Below, one piece after another: positions 21,525 through 30,536 of a DNA stretch of 64,000 nt. Source of the stretch: Deinococcus sp. QL22 (GTDB lineage: Bacteria > Deinococcota > Deinococci > Deinococcales > Deinococcaceae); contig NZ_CP097153.1 in NCBI RefSeq assembly GCF_023370075.1, forward strand, positions 186,001 through 250,000, given 5' to 3'. The first letter of the stretch is position 1. Each line of letters opens with the position of its first letter. The translations under genes were made by a program, and so were the position numbers. The notes beneath the pieces are model-generated. The model saw only the letters and a program-made list of their open reading frames with translations. It searched no databases and was not told where the DNA came from.

Positions 21525-21630
21525 GGTGAACCCCCCGTTGCTTTTGCACCGCCCCCCTTAAAGGTGGGGACTAAAAGCTTTTGTGCTCCCCTTAAGGGGG
21601 CTGGCTGCGAAGCAGACTGGGGGGTTCACC
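21525..21630. repeat. 106-bp imperfect inverted repeat in the ugpB-ugpA gap
   Basis: The outer arms GGTGAACCCCCC (21525-21536) and GGGGGGTTCACC (21619-21630) are perfect. The inner arms, running through GCCCCCCTTAAAGG and CCTTAAGGGGGC, pair imperfectly around a centre at about 21578 that reads AAAAGCTTTT. As RNA it would be one long hairpin between the binding-protein and permease cistrons. It could be a MITE-like element, an mRNA-stabilising barrier, or a partial terminator. No second copy was seen in the window. Confidence 0.75.
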
Positions 21631-21684
21631 CGAAATCGTTAACGCCCGCCAAACCCCACCACCTCTGGAATCAACTTCCCCGGC

Positions 21685-22977
21685 TCACTTGAAATTGGCG
21701 TTGTATTCGTTCAGCGCGGCGTCAGCACGGGCTTTGGTTTCTTTCAAGGCAGCGTCTACACTCTGGCCTGCCAGCACCTTCTGAATGCCTTCCTCGATGA
21801 TCTTGCGGGTCTGGATGGCCGCGCCGTTCAGTCCACCCGCAGTTGCAGCGCTGGGAATCGTTTTGGTCAGCTGATTAAAGGCCACCAGTTGCAGCGGCGA
21901 CTGGGTAAACCAGCCCTGCTTGCGCAGCAGTTCGATAGAGCTCTGGCGCACGGGGTAGTAGCCGGTCAGCTTGTGCCAGTCGGCCATATTTTTGGTGTTG
22001 GTCATGTACAGGGCAAAGTCCAGCGCGCCCTCGGCCTGCGGCTTGCTGATGCCCTTGGACACCCATAGCGACGCCCCGCCGATGACGACGCCGTTGCGCT
22101 TGGTGCTGTCGGCGATAGGCAGCACGCCCACGCCCACCGTAAAGCCACTGGTTTTGGCTGCGTCACGGATATTGCCGATGTCGGCGGTGGAGGTAATGTG
22201 GAAGACGGTCTTCTGGTTCGTGAAGATGGCGTCGCTGCCGTCCCAGTCTTCCAGTTTACCCGTGTAGGTGTAGGCCTTGTTGGCCTGCAAGGTCTTGAAG
22301 AACGTGAAGATATTCTTGGCAGCGGCGCTGTCGAGGTTGGTGGCGGTAGCGCGGCCCTGACGCCCGTTCCCGTTGTTGAGGAGCGCCGCGCCCTGCTGCG
22401 CCATCCACTGCTCTATGAACCACCCGTTCAGGCTCATGCCGAAGCAGGTTGCGCCCAATTTGGCCGCCTCAATTTTCTGGCAGGCTTTCAGCATCCCGCC
22501 GAAGGTGGTGGGGGGCGTTTTGGGGTTCAGGCCCGCCTTTTTCATCAGGTCGTGGTTGAAGTACAGCACCGGGCTGCTGGAGTTGAAGGGCAGGCTGTTG
22601 ACCTTACCGCCGATGGTGTAGTAGTTGATGACGGGCTTGATGTAATCGCTGAAATCCACGGATTTGATAGAACTGACGGGCTGAAACGCGCCGCTGTCTA
22701 GGGCCAGTTGGCTGCCGACTTCAAAAATTTGAACCAGGGCCGGGGCCTTGTTCTGGCGGGCGGCCAGAATGGTGGCCTGAAGGCTGTCGTTGTAGCTGCC
22801 CTTGTAGCTGGGCACCACCTTGACGCCGGGATTGGCTTTGTTGAACTCGGCGGCGCGGGCCTGAATCCAGTCGCCGCGCTTGGCGTCCCCAAAGGAATGC
22901 CAGAATTCAACCGTGGTCTGGGCAGTGGCCGTACCCGTCAGGGCCAGCGTCAGCAAAATAGTTTTCACGTTGCCCAA
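21685..22977 (-). CDS. ugpB: extracellular solute-binding protein, UgpB type
   Basis: A 430-residue periplasmic binding protein. The TTG at 22977 is chosen because AGGAGG sits 8 bases before it; the in-frame GTG at 22968 is too far from that site. A signal peptide (KTILLTLALTGTATAQ) has no lipobox, so the protein is probably secreted and soluble. The family-1 SBP fold is indicated by VEFWHSFGDAKRGDW, NEYNANFK at the end, and the INYYTIGGKVNSLPFNSSSP hinge region, all close to UgpB. It delivers glycerol-3-phosphate, or possibly a sugar, to the UgpAE permease. It is the first gene of the operon. Confidence 0.85.
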   Translation of the reverse strand: MGNVKTILLTLALTGTATAQTTVEFWHSFGDAKRGDWIQARAAEFNKANPGVKVVPSYKGSYNDSLQATILAARQNKAPALVQIFEVGSQLALDSGAFQPVSSIKSVDFSDYIKPVINYYTIGGKVNSLPFNSSSPVLYFNHDLMKKAGLNPKTPPTTFGGMLKACQKIEAAKLGATCFGMSLNGWFIEQWMAQQGAALLNNGNGRQGRATATNLDSAAAKNIFTFFKTLQANKAYTYTGKLEDWDGSDAIFTNQKTVFHITSTADIGNIRDAAKTSGFTVGVGVLPIADSTKRNGVVIGGASLWVSKGISKPQAEGALDFALYMTNTKNMADWHKLTGYYPVRQSSIELLRKQGWFTQSPLQLVAFNQLTKTIPSAATAGGLNGAAIQTRKIIEEGIQKVLAGQSVDAALKETKARADAALNEYNANFK

Positions 22978-23040
22978 AGTAGACGCCTCCTATCAGCCTC
23001 CTGTCAAGCGGAACTTAGCTCACACTTGAGCCGCCAGAGT

Positions 23041-23721
23041 TCAGCGGGCGCCCAGCAACACTTCGGGCAGGTCTCCAATCAGGCCGTCTACGCCGAGGGC
23101 CACCAGCCGCGTCACCTCTGCCGGGTCGTTCACCGTCCACGTGTTCACGCGCCAGCCGTGCGCCCGCGCCTGCGTCATCAGGGCGTCATCGATCAGCGGA
23201 AACATAGGATGCAGGGCGACTGCTTTCAGTCGGCGCATGGCGAATGGCACGGCGTCCAGCATGCCGAGACGGTAGGCCCGGTGAATCAGCAGGCCGCGCT
23301 CTATCGAGGGCGAATGGTGCAGCGCCGCCGCCAGCACCAGAGGGTTAAAACTGCTGATGATCACGTGCCCGCGCAGGCCATACGCCAGCACCGCGTCCAG
23401 CGTGCGGTGAACGCGGTCATCAGGGCGGGTGGCCTCGAATTTGATCTCGATGTTCACATAGGCGCCTGTATCGGCGGCCCAGGCGAGGGTGGAGGCCAGT
23501 GTGGGCACGTCGGCGGGAAGCGCCGCGCTTTGCATCTGCGGCAGCGGGCGGCCATCTTTGAGCGCGGCGTCGTGATGAATGACCAGCGTGCCGTCACCCA
23601 GGCGGCGTATGTCCAGTTCTATACCGTCCAGTCCGGCGTCCAGCGCAGCCTGAAATCCGGCCAACGTGTTTTCGCGGTGCAGGCGGGGGGTGCCTCGGTG
23701 GCCCAGCAGCAGAGGTGGCAT
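23041..23721 (-). CDS. ugpQ: glycerophosphodiester phosphodiesterase
   Basis: Hydrolyses glycerophosphodiesters to sn-glycerol-3-phosphate and an alcohol. The protein has 226 residues from the ATG at 23721; there is no signal peptide, so it is cytoplasmic like E. coli UgpQ. GDPD catalytic motifs are visible: LLGHRGTPRLHRENTLAGF (two His, Arg, Glu), ELDIRRLGDGTLVIHHD (Glu, Asp, His) and VNIEIKFE. It lies 63 bases upstream of ugpB in the same direction, which is the main support for calling the transporter Ugp. An upstream in-frame TTG at 23760 is possible but unlikely. Confidence 0.88.
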   Translation of the reverse strand: MPPLLLGHRGTPRLHRENTLAGFQAALDAGLDGIELDIRRLGDGTLVIHHDAALKDGRPLPQMQSAALPADVPTLASTLAWAADTGAYVNIEIKFEATRPDDRVHRTLDAVLAYGLRGHVIISSFNPLVLAAALHHSPSIERGLLIHRAYRLGMLDAVPFAMRRLKAVALHPMFPLIDDALMTQARAHGWRVNTWTVNDPAEVTRLVALGVDGLIGDLPEVLLGAR

Positions 23722-23816
23722 GGCAGCTAGGGTAAAGGGTAATGGCGGCAGGGGTGTCAAGCTGGGGTTTTAAAGCCGTGGAGAGCAGTGGTCTGGGCTT
23801 ATGACGCAGAGCGCCG

Positions 23817-24563
23817 TTATGCCCCGCCCCGCCGCCCCGCCGTCAGCACGCGCACCAGCAGCAGCAGGCCAAAAGCGGAGGCCACCATAATCGCGCTCAG
23901 CACGAGGGCAGGCCGCAAATCGCTTTCCAGGGCGCTGTAAATCGCCAGTGTCATGGTGCGGGTTTGGCCCTGAAGCGACCCAGCGAACAGGATGGTGGCC
24001 CCAAATTCCCCCAGCGAACGCGCCCACGCCAGCACCACCCCTTCCAGCAAAAACGGCAGCGAGAGAGGTAAAGTCACCCGCCAGAACACGCCCGCGCCTC
24101 CGGCTCCGTCGACCCGCGCCGCCGCTTCTATGTCGGGGTCGAAGGCCGAAAAACCCGCTCTGGCTGCGCGAATATAGTAGGGCGCACTGGTGAACAGCAG
24201 CGCCAGCACCACCGCCGCCGGACTGAATGCCAGGCGGATTCCGGCCAGTTCCAGCGGACGGCCCAGCAGCCCCGATTGGCCAAACGTGAGCAGCAACGCC
24301 ACGCCCGCCACCACCGGCGGCAGCATGATCGGCAAATCCAGCAGGGTTTCCAGCAGCGCGTGACCGGGAAAACGGCGGCGAGCCAGAACCCAGGCCGTCG
24401 GTGTGCCCAGCCCAACCGTCAGCAGCAGACTGAGGCCTGTTGTCCAGGCACTGACGCGCAGGGCGTCCACGACCACCGGACTGAGCAGCGTGGGCCAAAA
24501 GTCAGCGCTGAGGCCACGTGCCAGCAGCACCACTGTAGGCAGCAGCAAAAAAGCCACCAGCAC
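23817..24563 (-). CDS. modB: molybdate ABC transporter permease
   Basis: About 248 residues with five to six membrane helices and the permease EAA loop (AAARVDGAGGAGVFWRVTLP). SLGEFGATILFAGS, typical of ModB/CysU-type permeases, is present. The first start codon available is the GTG at 24563, but the frame is open to about 24635 and encodes a hydrophobic PPLPLALSA just upstream, so the true start may be earlier at a non-standard codon. It lies 122 bases after modA. No modC ATPase follows; ugpQ comes next. Confidence 0.82.
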   Translation of the reverse strand: MLVAFLLLPTVVLLARGLSADFWPTLLSPVVVDALRVSAWTTGLSLLLTVGLGTPTAWVLARRRFPGHALLETLLDLPIMLPPVVAGVALLLTFGQSGLLGRPLELAGIRLAFSPAAVVLALLFTSAPYYIRAARAGFSAFDPDIEAAARVDGAGGAGVFWRVTLPLSLPFLLEGVVLAWARSLGEFGATILFAGSLQGQTRTMTLAIYSALESDLRPALVLSAIMVASAFGLLLLVRVLTAGRRGGA

Positions 24564-24685
24564 GGCGCTCAGGGCCAGCGGCAGCGGGGGCCAGGCCGGG
24601 CGTTTTATAGGCCGACCTGACCTGAATGGAGGGCTTCAGGCGGAAGCAGAAGCGGAAGGCGGCGCGGGACGAACACGGCTCTAAT

Positions 24686-25441
24686 CTACCGCGCCCCGAC
24701 AAAACCCCATTTCTTCAAGATGCGTTGGCCCTCGGCAGACAGGACGTAGGCCACGAAGGCCCGCGCCGCCGCTGGATTCTGGCTGGCGGTCAATGTGCCG
24801 ATGGGATAACTGACCAGCGGATTAAACCGGGTGGGCAGGCCGATGGTTCGCACGTCTTTTTTCAGCGCGGGCGTCACGTCGCTGACATAAACCACGGCGG
24901 CGTCACCCTGGCCCAGCTGGATTTTTACGGCCACCTGCCGCACGTTGGGCTCTTCACTGACCACGTTGGCCTGCACGCGTCTGCTGAAGTCGCTGCCGTA
25001 GGTTCCGGCTCTGGCGATCAGATCGAAAGCTTTGCGGCTGGCGTCGCCCACAGGCACGGCTTTATCGGCCAGCACCAGCTGCACGCCGGGGCGGGCCAAA
25101 TCGGCCAAGGTCTTGACCGCCGTACTGTTCCTGGGCGCGATCACCGTCAGGCGGTTGCGAACGAAGGTCTGGCCTGGCGCGGCGCGGCCTGCTTCCACCA
25201 ACGGATCGTACTGGGCGGCGTTGGCACTGGCGTACACGTCGGCCCGCGCTCCTTGCCCCAGCTGCGTGCGCAGAAGTTGAGATCCGGCGAATTGAAAGGT
25301 GGTGCGGTGTCCAGTTTGGGCATCGAACTTGTGGCCGATTTCGCTGAAGGCGTCACTCAGACTGGAGGCGGCGAACACAGTCAGTGGGGCGGCGTGGGCC
25401 GGAAAAACGCCCAGAGCGAGGCAGGCCAACAGGAAACGCAT
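24686..25441 (-). CDS. modA: molybdate-binding periplasmic protein
   Basis: A 251-residue secreted binding protein: signal peptide [17 protein letters not shown], then the ModA signature [20 protein letters not shown], whose serines contact the oxyanion, and [19 protein letters not shown]. The latter part contains [20 protein letters not shown] and VVYVSDV, which line the pocket in this family. It captures molybdate or tungstate and passes it to ModB. It is the first gene of a two-gene leftward unit divergent from nhaA. Confidence 0.92.
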   Translation of the reverse strand: MRFLLACLALGVFPAHAAPLTVFAASSLSDAFSEIGHKFDAQTGHRTTFQFAGSQLLRTQLGQGARADVYASANAAQYDPLVEAGRAAPGQTFVRNRLTVIAPRNSTAVKTLADLARPGVQLVLADKAVPVGDASRKAFDLIARAGTYGSDFSRRVQANVVSEEPNVRQVAVKIQLGQGDAAVVYVSDVTPALKKDVRTIGLPTRFNPLVSYPIGTLTASQNPAAARAFVAYVLSAEGQRILKKWGFVGAR

Positions 25442-25534
25442 GGAGGCCAGTATGTCGTGTTGTGGCCCAGCTCAAGCCTCTGTGCCTCCCTTTACATCTG
25501 GCTCATGTCGGTGCCCTCGCCAATTCTCCTCCCG

Positions 25535-25731
25535 TATACTTAGAGAACAGCAACGCCGCTTTGTCGGCAGGTACCAACGGCTATACGTTGAACTGGTGGA
25601 GTCCGCATGTCGGCCTCCACCATTGTTTTTTGTGGCGTTCGTTTTGACAGCAGTGACCCGCCCCTGTTTCGCCCCGGCACATTTGCTGCTGTTCCCCTTT
25701 GAGATAGACGTTTTTGTTGTTGGAGGTTCCA
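25535..25731 (+). promoter_or_regulatory. nhaA leader with putative riboswitch and terminator
   Basis: A -10 box TATACT at 25535-25540 precedes a leader of about 185 bases. A small hairpin GCCG/CGGC (25555-25568) is followed by ACCAACG (25573-25579), which can pair with CGT (25586-25588) and TGGT (25594-25597) around a 5-base bulge. The same TGGT also begins an 8-bp terminator stem, TGGTGGAG (25594-25601) with CTCCACCA (25615-25622), followed by TTGTTTTTT. AACGCC (25552-25557) can pair with GGCGTT (25634-25639). Mutually exclusive helices plus a T-tract upstream of a cation antiporter are what the nhaA-type (Li+/Na+) riboswitches look like; class membership is inference. Confidence 0.55.
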
Positions 25732-27041
25732 TGTCTACGTCCCCCGTCTCAGGTTCCAGTGTTTCTGCCTCTCCATTTGCCCGCTTCGTTCAGAATGGCG
25801 CGTTTGCTGGCCTCCTGTTGGTCTGCACGGCGCTGATCGCCTTCGTATGGGCCAATTCGCCCCTGCGTGAGAGTTACACCGCACTGCAGCAAACCTACTT
25901 TTCTCTGAATCTCGGCAACTCGTCTCTAAAACTCTCGCTGGAACACTGGGTTAACGACGGCCTGATGGCGGTGTTTTTCCTGTTGGTCGGGCTGGAAATC
26001 AAGCGCGAACTCCTGATTGGCGAATTGGCTTCGCGGCGGCGGGCGACGTTGGCGGTCGCGGCAGCGGCGGGCGGCATGCTCGTTCCGGCGGGCTTGTATG
26101 CCCTGCTGAATGTGGGCGGGCCAGGGGCGTCGGGCTGGGGCGTGCCGATGGCCACCGATATCGCTTTTGCGCTGGGTGTGTTGGCGCTCCTCGGTTCCCG
26201 CGTCCCTGTGGGCCTCAAGGTCTTCCTGACCGCCCTCGCCATCGTGGACGACCTCGGCGCGGTGTTGGTCATCGCGCTGTTCTATACCTCGGGCGTTCAA
26301 GGGGTGTTCTTGGGCTTGGCCGCCCTGACGTGGGTGGCGGCTCTGCTGTTCGGACGGCGCGGCTTCGTGAGCCTCAAACTGTACGGCGTGCTGGGCGTAC
26401 TCCTGTGGTTTTTCGTGTTGCAGTCGGGGCTACATGCCACCATCGCTGGGGTGCTGCTGGCCTTTGCCGTGCCTATTCGCAAGCCCAATCCTGCCGGATA
26501 CCTAGCCTCGCTGACCAACGCCGCCAAACCCGGACGCGGCGAGCAGGTCGGCGCACGGCTGCGCGACCTTGAAGACCGCTTGGAGCGTGCCCAGAGTCCG
26601 CTGCACCGACTGGAACATGCCCTGCACCCGGTGGTCACCTTTGCCGTGCTGCCCGTTTTTGCGCTGATGAATGCGGGTGTGGCCGTGTCTGCGGGCGGCT
26701 TGGGCACCATTTCTCTGGGAGTCATCTTTGGGCTTCTGATTGGCAAGCCGCTGGGCGTGGTGGGCGGCGCGTGGTTGGCCGTCCGGCTGGGGGTGGCGTC
26801 CCTCCCCCGGCGCGTCACTTGGCCGCAGATGATCGGCGCGGGACTACTGGCGGGCATCGGCTTTACCATGAGTCTGTTCGTGTCCAACCTCGCGTTTGAT
26901 GACAGTGCCCTGCTGACTCAGGCCAAACTGGGTGTGCTGCTGGCCTCTGTTTTGGCCGCCGTGCTGGGCGCGGGCTGGCTGATGCTGGTCACGCGCAAGG
27001 GAAAGAAGCCTGTGGCGGTCAAGCTCGTTCCTGAGACTTGA
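25731..27041 (+). CDS. nhaA: Na+/H+ antiporter NhaA
   Basis: Exports Na+ or Li+ in exchange for protons and helps control cytoplasmic pH. The protein has 436 residues with about 12 membrane helices. The ATG at 25731 follows GGAGG by 4 bases; the open frame extends far upstream through the leader. Key family motifs: [15 protein letters not shown], the [16 protein letters not shown] and [18 protein letters not shown] segments carrying the ion-binding aspartates (paired Asp in VDD), [12 protein letters not shown] and [22 protein letters not shown] charged cytoplasmic loop of about 40 residues ([20 protein letters not shown]) is typical. A structured leader probably controls it. Confidence 0.95.
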   Translation: MSTSPVSGSSVSASPFARFVQNGAFAGLLLVCTALIAFVWANSPLRESYTALQQTYFSLNLGNSSLKLSLEHWVNDGLMAVFFLLVGLEIKRELLIGELASRRRATLAVAAAAGGMLVPAGLYALLNVGGPGASGWGVPMATDIAFALGVLALLGSRVPVGLKVFLTALAIVDDLGAVLVIALFYTSGVQGVFLGLAALTWVAALLFGRRGFVSLKLYGVLGVLLWFFVLQSGLHATIAGVLLAFAVPIRKPNPAGYLASLTNAAKPGRGEQVGARLRDLEDRLERAQSPLHRLEHALHPVVTFAVLPVFALMNAGVAVSAGGLGTISLGVIFGLLIGKPLGVVGGAWLAVRLGVASLPRRVTWPQMIGAGLLAGIGFTMSLFVSNLAFDDSALLTQAKLGVLLASVLAAVLGAGWLMLVTRKGKKPVAVKLVPET

Positions 27042-27258
27042 AAATGGAGGTTCGGGCAGGCGTCTGATGGGGGCATCTGCCTGGTACTTGCTCTGGTGGA
27101 AAGCAGCAGACGAATGAATCGTTGAACCACTTCCACCGGAGCGCCAGCCTGGGTCTGAACGTGCCGCTTCTGTGGCTCACTTGGCCTCAGAAGCACGAGG
27201 CATTCCGGTATACAAATAATTACATCTGGCTTTGATCTCGCCTACACTGACCGGCAGC

Positions 27259-28119
27259 ATGCATCCACGAGAAGAACGTGCCCTGATTCTGATTCAGGCG
27301 CTGCGGGACGCGGATCTGGAGCGGTTAACAACGACGCTTCACACCGCTGGATTACTGAGCCGCCCCCTGCCGCAAGTGCGGGCCAACCTCAAGGCTATTT
27401 TTGCTCAGGCGCAGGCCGATCATGTCAACCTGCTGCATCCGCCCGCCGATTTTCAGGGCTGGCTGTCTGGGCCGCTGCACCACCACCAACACGGCAAGCC
27501 TGTCAGTTCCAATACCGTCATTGCCCGCCTGAGCACGCTGCGCAACGTTTATCAAGTGCTCCTACGAGAAGACCTGATCGGGCGCGACCCACTGCGCGAT
27601 TATCCCGCCCCGCCGCCGGTACGCTCCACCGATCCGCTGCCTTCCGCCGCCGAAATCCGGCAACTGCTGCTGCACGCAGGTGCCCTTGACGACGTCCTCT
27701 GCGCGGCCCTGACCCTCACCTACGAACACGCGATGCAGGCCCGCGAACTCGTCGCGTTGCGCTGGGGGGCGCTCGACTCGGCACGGGGTACCCTGCTCCG
27801 CCGACGCACACTCAGCCTGCTCAGTGCCTCGGCCCAGGCCAGCTTAAACCCGCTGCTGGCACGTGCAGGCGGGCCGCTACATGCCCCAGAGGAAATGAGG
27901 ATTTTCCCGTATGACAACCTTGACGCCCTCAGGCTGCAGACCCTGAAACTGTGCCGCGCCGCCAACGTGGAGTTCATCAGCCCTGCCGTGCTGCGGCGCT
28001 GCGGCTTACGCGACCATGACCTGACCGCGCAGCAGGCCGGATTCAGTGATCCGCAAGCGTACAAATTGGCGCTGGAGGTGGCGCAGGCCTTGGGCGTGCG
28101 GGGGGAAGTGGAGGGTTGA
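27259..28119 (+). CDS. degenerate tyrosine recombinase-like protein
   Basis: A 286-residue protein related to XerD/phage integrases. The N-terminal half resembles the SAM-like core-binding domain (SSNTVIARLSTLRNVYQVLL, DLIGRDPLRDYPAP). The C-terminal half has the first catalytic-type Arg (LTLTYEHAMQARELVALRW). The usual HxLR box is replaced by AVLRRCGLRDHD and no clear GH plus nucleophile Tyr follows, so strand transfer is doubtful. It may be a structural or accessory recombinase homologue. TACACT 10 bases before the ATG suggests a leaderless promoter; the in-frame TTG at 27232 is an alternative start. Confidence 0.65.
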   Translation: MHPREERALILIQALRDADLERLTTTLHTAGLLSRPLPQVRANLKAIFAQAQADHVNLLHPPADFQGWLSGPLHHHQHGKPVSSNTVIARLSTLRNVYQVLLREDLIGRDPLRDYPAPPPVRSTDPLPSAAEIRQLLLHAGALDDVLCAALTLTYEHAMQARELVALRWGALDSARGTLLRRRTLSLLSASAQASLNPLLARAGGPLHAPEEMRIFPYDNLDALRLQTLKLCRAANVEFISPAVLRRCGLRDHDLTAQQAGFSDPQAYKLALEVAQALGVRGEVEG

Positions 28120-28184
28120 GGCTGGCGTCAGGCCGCCGCATTCACGCCCCAGCAGATTCGGTTTTTAATTCTTTGACACTGGGT

Positions 28185-29225
28185 TCACAGGTCGGTGTCC
28201 GGCAGGCGTTGGCCGTAGTGCTCCTGATAATACTGACGAAAAGTGCCGTTACGAATCGGTTGCCACCACTCGGCATGGCCAGCGTACCAGCGGGCCGTTT
28301 CGGCGATGGCCTGCTGGCAGGTGTACTGCGCTGCCCAGCCGAGGGCATGCAACTTGCTTACGTTCAGCGAGTACCGGCGGTCATGACCGGGCCGGTCTGT
28401 CACGTGTTCAATCAGGCAGCGGTCTTTGCCCAATGTCCCCAGAATGACGTCAACCATCTCCAGGTTGGTGATGTCTTGCCCCGTTCCGACGTTGTAGATT
28501 TCTCCTGCTGTGCCGCGCAACAGCACGGCTTCGATGCCCGCGCAGTGATCGTGAACATGGACGTAATCTCGCTGCTGAAGGCCGTCGCCGTAGATGGGCA
28601 ACTGTTGACCGAGCAAGGCATTGGTTGAAAACAGGGGCACTGCTTTTTCAGGATGCTGATAGGGGCCAACTGTGTTGCTGCCGCGGGTGGTGGTAACCGC
28701 CAAACCGTAGGTGATGAAATAGGCCTGTGCCAGTTGATCTGCCGCCGCTTTGCTTGCCGCGTAAGGACTCCGGGGCCACAGCGCGTCGTCTTCTGAACGC
28801 TGTTGAGGCTCAGGCACATGCCCGTACACCTCGTCAGTAGACACCTGATGCAGCCGGATTCCCAGCTCACGGGCCACTTCCAGCAGAACGTGGGTGCCCC
28901 GCACATTGGTTTCGGTGAACACCAGGGGGCGGGCAATCGACTGATCCACATGCGTCTCTGCGGCAAAATTGACGATCAGGTCAATGGCATACTCATGACA
29001 GGTCTGACGAACCCGCTCCAGATCAGTAATGTCCCCCAGAACGAAATGCAGCTGTGGATGGCCCCACAGTTCGCCTAGATTTTCCCGGCGGCCCGCGTAG
29101 GTCAGCAGGTCGTATACCACGACTGTGCTGAGGGGAAAGCGCGACAGCCAAAAGCGGACAAAGTTGCTGCCTATAAAACCGCAGCCACCAGTCATGAGCA
29201 GGCTACGGGGGAAATCAGCACTCAT
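28185..29225 (-). CDS. rmlB: dTDP-glucose 4,6-dehydratase
   Basis: Converts dTDP-glucose to dTDP-4-keto-6-deoxyglucose, the second step toward dTDP-rhamnose. A 346-residue extended SDR enzyme: TGGCGFIGSNFVR binds NAD+, NFAAETHVDQSI and the catalytic STDEVYG follow, and the active-site YxxxK is in SPYAASKAAADQLA. NTVGPYQHPEK is the substrate-binding loop. The rest of the rml pathway is not adjacent; a broken rmlD lies 15 kb away in the polysaccharide cluster, and no rmlA or rmlC is in the window. It is convergent with the recombinase-like gene. Confidence 0.93.
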   Translation of the reverse strand: MSADFPRSLLMTGGCGFIGSNFVRFWLSRFPLSTVVVYDLLTYAGRRENLGELWGHPQLHFVLGDITDLERVRQTCHEYAIDLIVNFAAETHVDQSIARPLVFTETNVRGTHVLLEVARELGIRLHQVSTDEVYGHVPEPQQRSEDDALWPRSPYAASKAAADQLAQAYFITYGLAVTTTRGSNTVGPYQHPEKAVPLFSTNALLGQQLPIYGDGLQQRDYVHVHDHCAGIEAVLLRGTAGEIYNVGTGQDITNLEMVDVILGTLGKDRCLIEHVTDRPGHDRRYSLNVSKLHALGWAAQYTCQQAIAETARWYAGHAEWWQPIRNGTFRQYYQEHYGQRLPDTDL

Positions 29226-29392
29226 TTGAAGGACTCTCCAGGGGCTACCGCAGAGGTGCGCCCGGCATAGCAGCCCAACAGTTGACCCAGCCTAGGTTGT
29301 GAAACGGTCAAGTTCGTCAACAGACGCCCCCCATGTGGTCGAGTCAGGTTCTAGCACAGCAGGGCCACTTTTCCGCCTCCGCCCGCACAACT

Positions 29393-29433
29393 GAAGGTGG
29401 GGCAAACAGGCTTTTCCCGTCTGCCCCACCTTC
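29393..29433. terminator. stem-loop downstream of the two-repeat secreted protein
   Basis: 15-base arms (GAAGGTGGGGCAAAC / GTCTGCCCCACCTTC) pair with one G-U, around an 11-base loop. It lies 39 bases after the stop of the leftward gene and probably ends its transcript; there is no strong T-tract. Confidence 0.6.
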
Positions 29434-29471
29434 ACGCCCCCGATTTCAAGAGGGCAGCCCCTAACACATGT

Positions 29472-30344
29472 TCAGCGGTCGACTGAAAAATTCCAGGTCA
29501 GGGCCGCGCCTGCCGTGCCACCCGCGAACATCTTGGAGAACGGCGTGGCGGTCAGGCGGTGGTCGCCGGGCGAGAACACGCTGCCGTCACAGGCATAGAA
29601 GTTGCCCTTTGTGCCGGAGTTGTCGCGGCCATCGACGCACAGGGCAAAGGGCGCTTCGTTTTCCAGCACCGTTTTGCCGTCGCGCACGAAGCGCACGCTG
29701 CCCACGCCCGCAGAAACATTGGCCCGCACGTTCAGGCGGGGCGGGAGGTTAGAGAGTTTCAGCCGCGCTCCGGCGGGAATGGGGTCGTAGCCGGGCACCG
29801 GGCGGTCTGTATCGGCATTGATCAGGGTCAGGCTGGTCACACTGAGGGCCGGAGCCGCCGCCCTGACGATGTTGAGCGTGACCCGCACGCTGGGGCCTGC
29901 CGCGCCGCTGGCGCCGCTGGAGGCGTAAGAAGTGGCACTGATTTGGCGCGTACCGGGCGCGAACACGTTGGGTGCACAGGCCGCAAAATCGCCGCCCGTA
30001 TTGCTGCACAGGGCGTAAGGACCACTGCCTTCGGTACGGAAGTTGCTCTGGTTATCCAGCCCGAAACGCACGCTGCCTATTTTGCCCGCCGTGTTGGCCC
30101 GCACGTTCAGGCGCGGCGGCAATTTGGAGAGGTCGAGGGTGGCGTTCGGCGCAATCGGGTCGTAACCGGGCACCGGGCGGTCGGTATCGGCATCAATGAG
30201 GGTGAGATTCAGAACGGTTGGATTGACGACGATGGACTGGGTCTGCACCTGGGCGGCAGCGAACGGGACAAGGCTTCCAAAAGTCAGGAGCGCCAAGACT
30301 GGCCGGATCAACTGGGGGGAACGAGCAGAAAACAGGGTAGACAT
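29472..30344 (-). CDS. secreted protein with two tandem homologous domains
   Basis: A 290-residue exported protein. The start at 30344 gives a signal peptide (LIRPVLALLTFGSLVPFAAA). Two repeats follow, at about residues 46-160 and 172-290. Each opens TLI-ADTDRPVPGYDPI, continues LPPRLNVRAN and SVRF, and ends with a pair of cysteines about a dozen residues apart, followed by FAPGTRQISATSYA or its equivalent FSPGDHRLTATPFS. The pattern resembles a small beta-sandwich of the Ig/malectin type seen in surface adhesins and carbohydrate-binding proteins. The function is unknown. It is a single gene. Confidence 0.65.
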   Translation of the reverse strand: MSTLFSARSPQLIRPVLALLTFGSLVPFAAAQVQTQSIVVNPTVLNLTLIDADTDRPVPGYDPIAPNATLDLSKLPPRLNVRANTAGKIGSVRFGLDNQSNFRTEGSGPYALCSNTGGDFAACAPNVFAPGTRQISATSYASSGASGAAGPSVRVTLNIVRAAAPALSVTSLTLINADTDRPVPGYDPIPAGARLKLSNLPPRLNVRANVSAGVGSVRFVRDGKTVLENEAPFALCVDGRDNSGTKGNFYACDGSVFSPGDHRLTATPFSKMFAGGTAGAALTWNFSVDR

Positions 30345-30536
30345 AACACTCCTTGATGGGGGACACGGGAAATGACCCAAACGGGCCGACCCATGGTGAG
30401 GGAATCCCTCCTGCCGGAGAGTTTCTCACTTGATGTACCGCGCCAGCATGACGCCGTGCTGACTGGGCCTCACAGGCTTTTCTTAACGTCGCCACGCTGG
30501 GTGGAGTGACTGGAATACGAGAAACGGCGGCCAACC

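Noticed and set aside
26297..26887. 196-residue minus-strand open frame in nhaA
   Set aside because: Lies wholly inside the conserved antiporter and shows no motif of its own.
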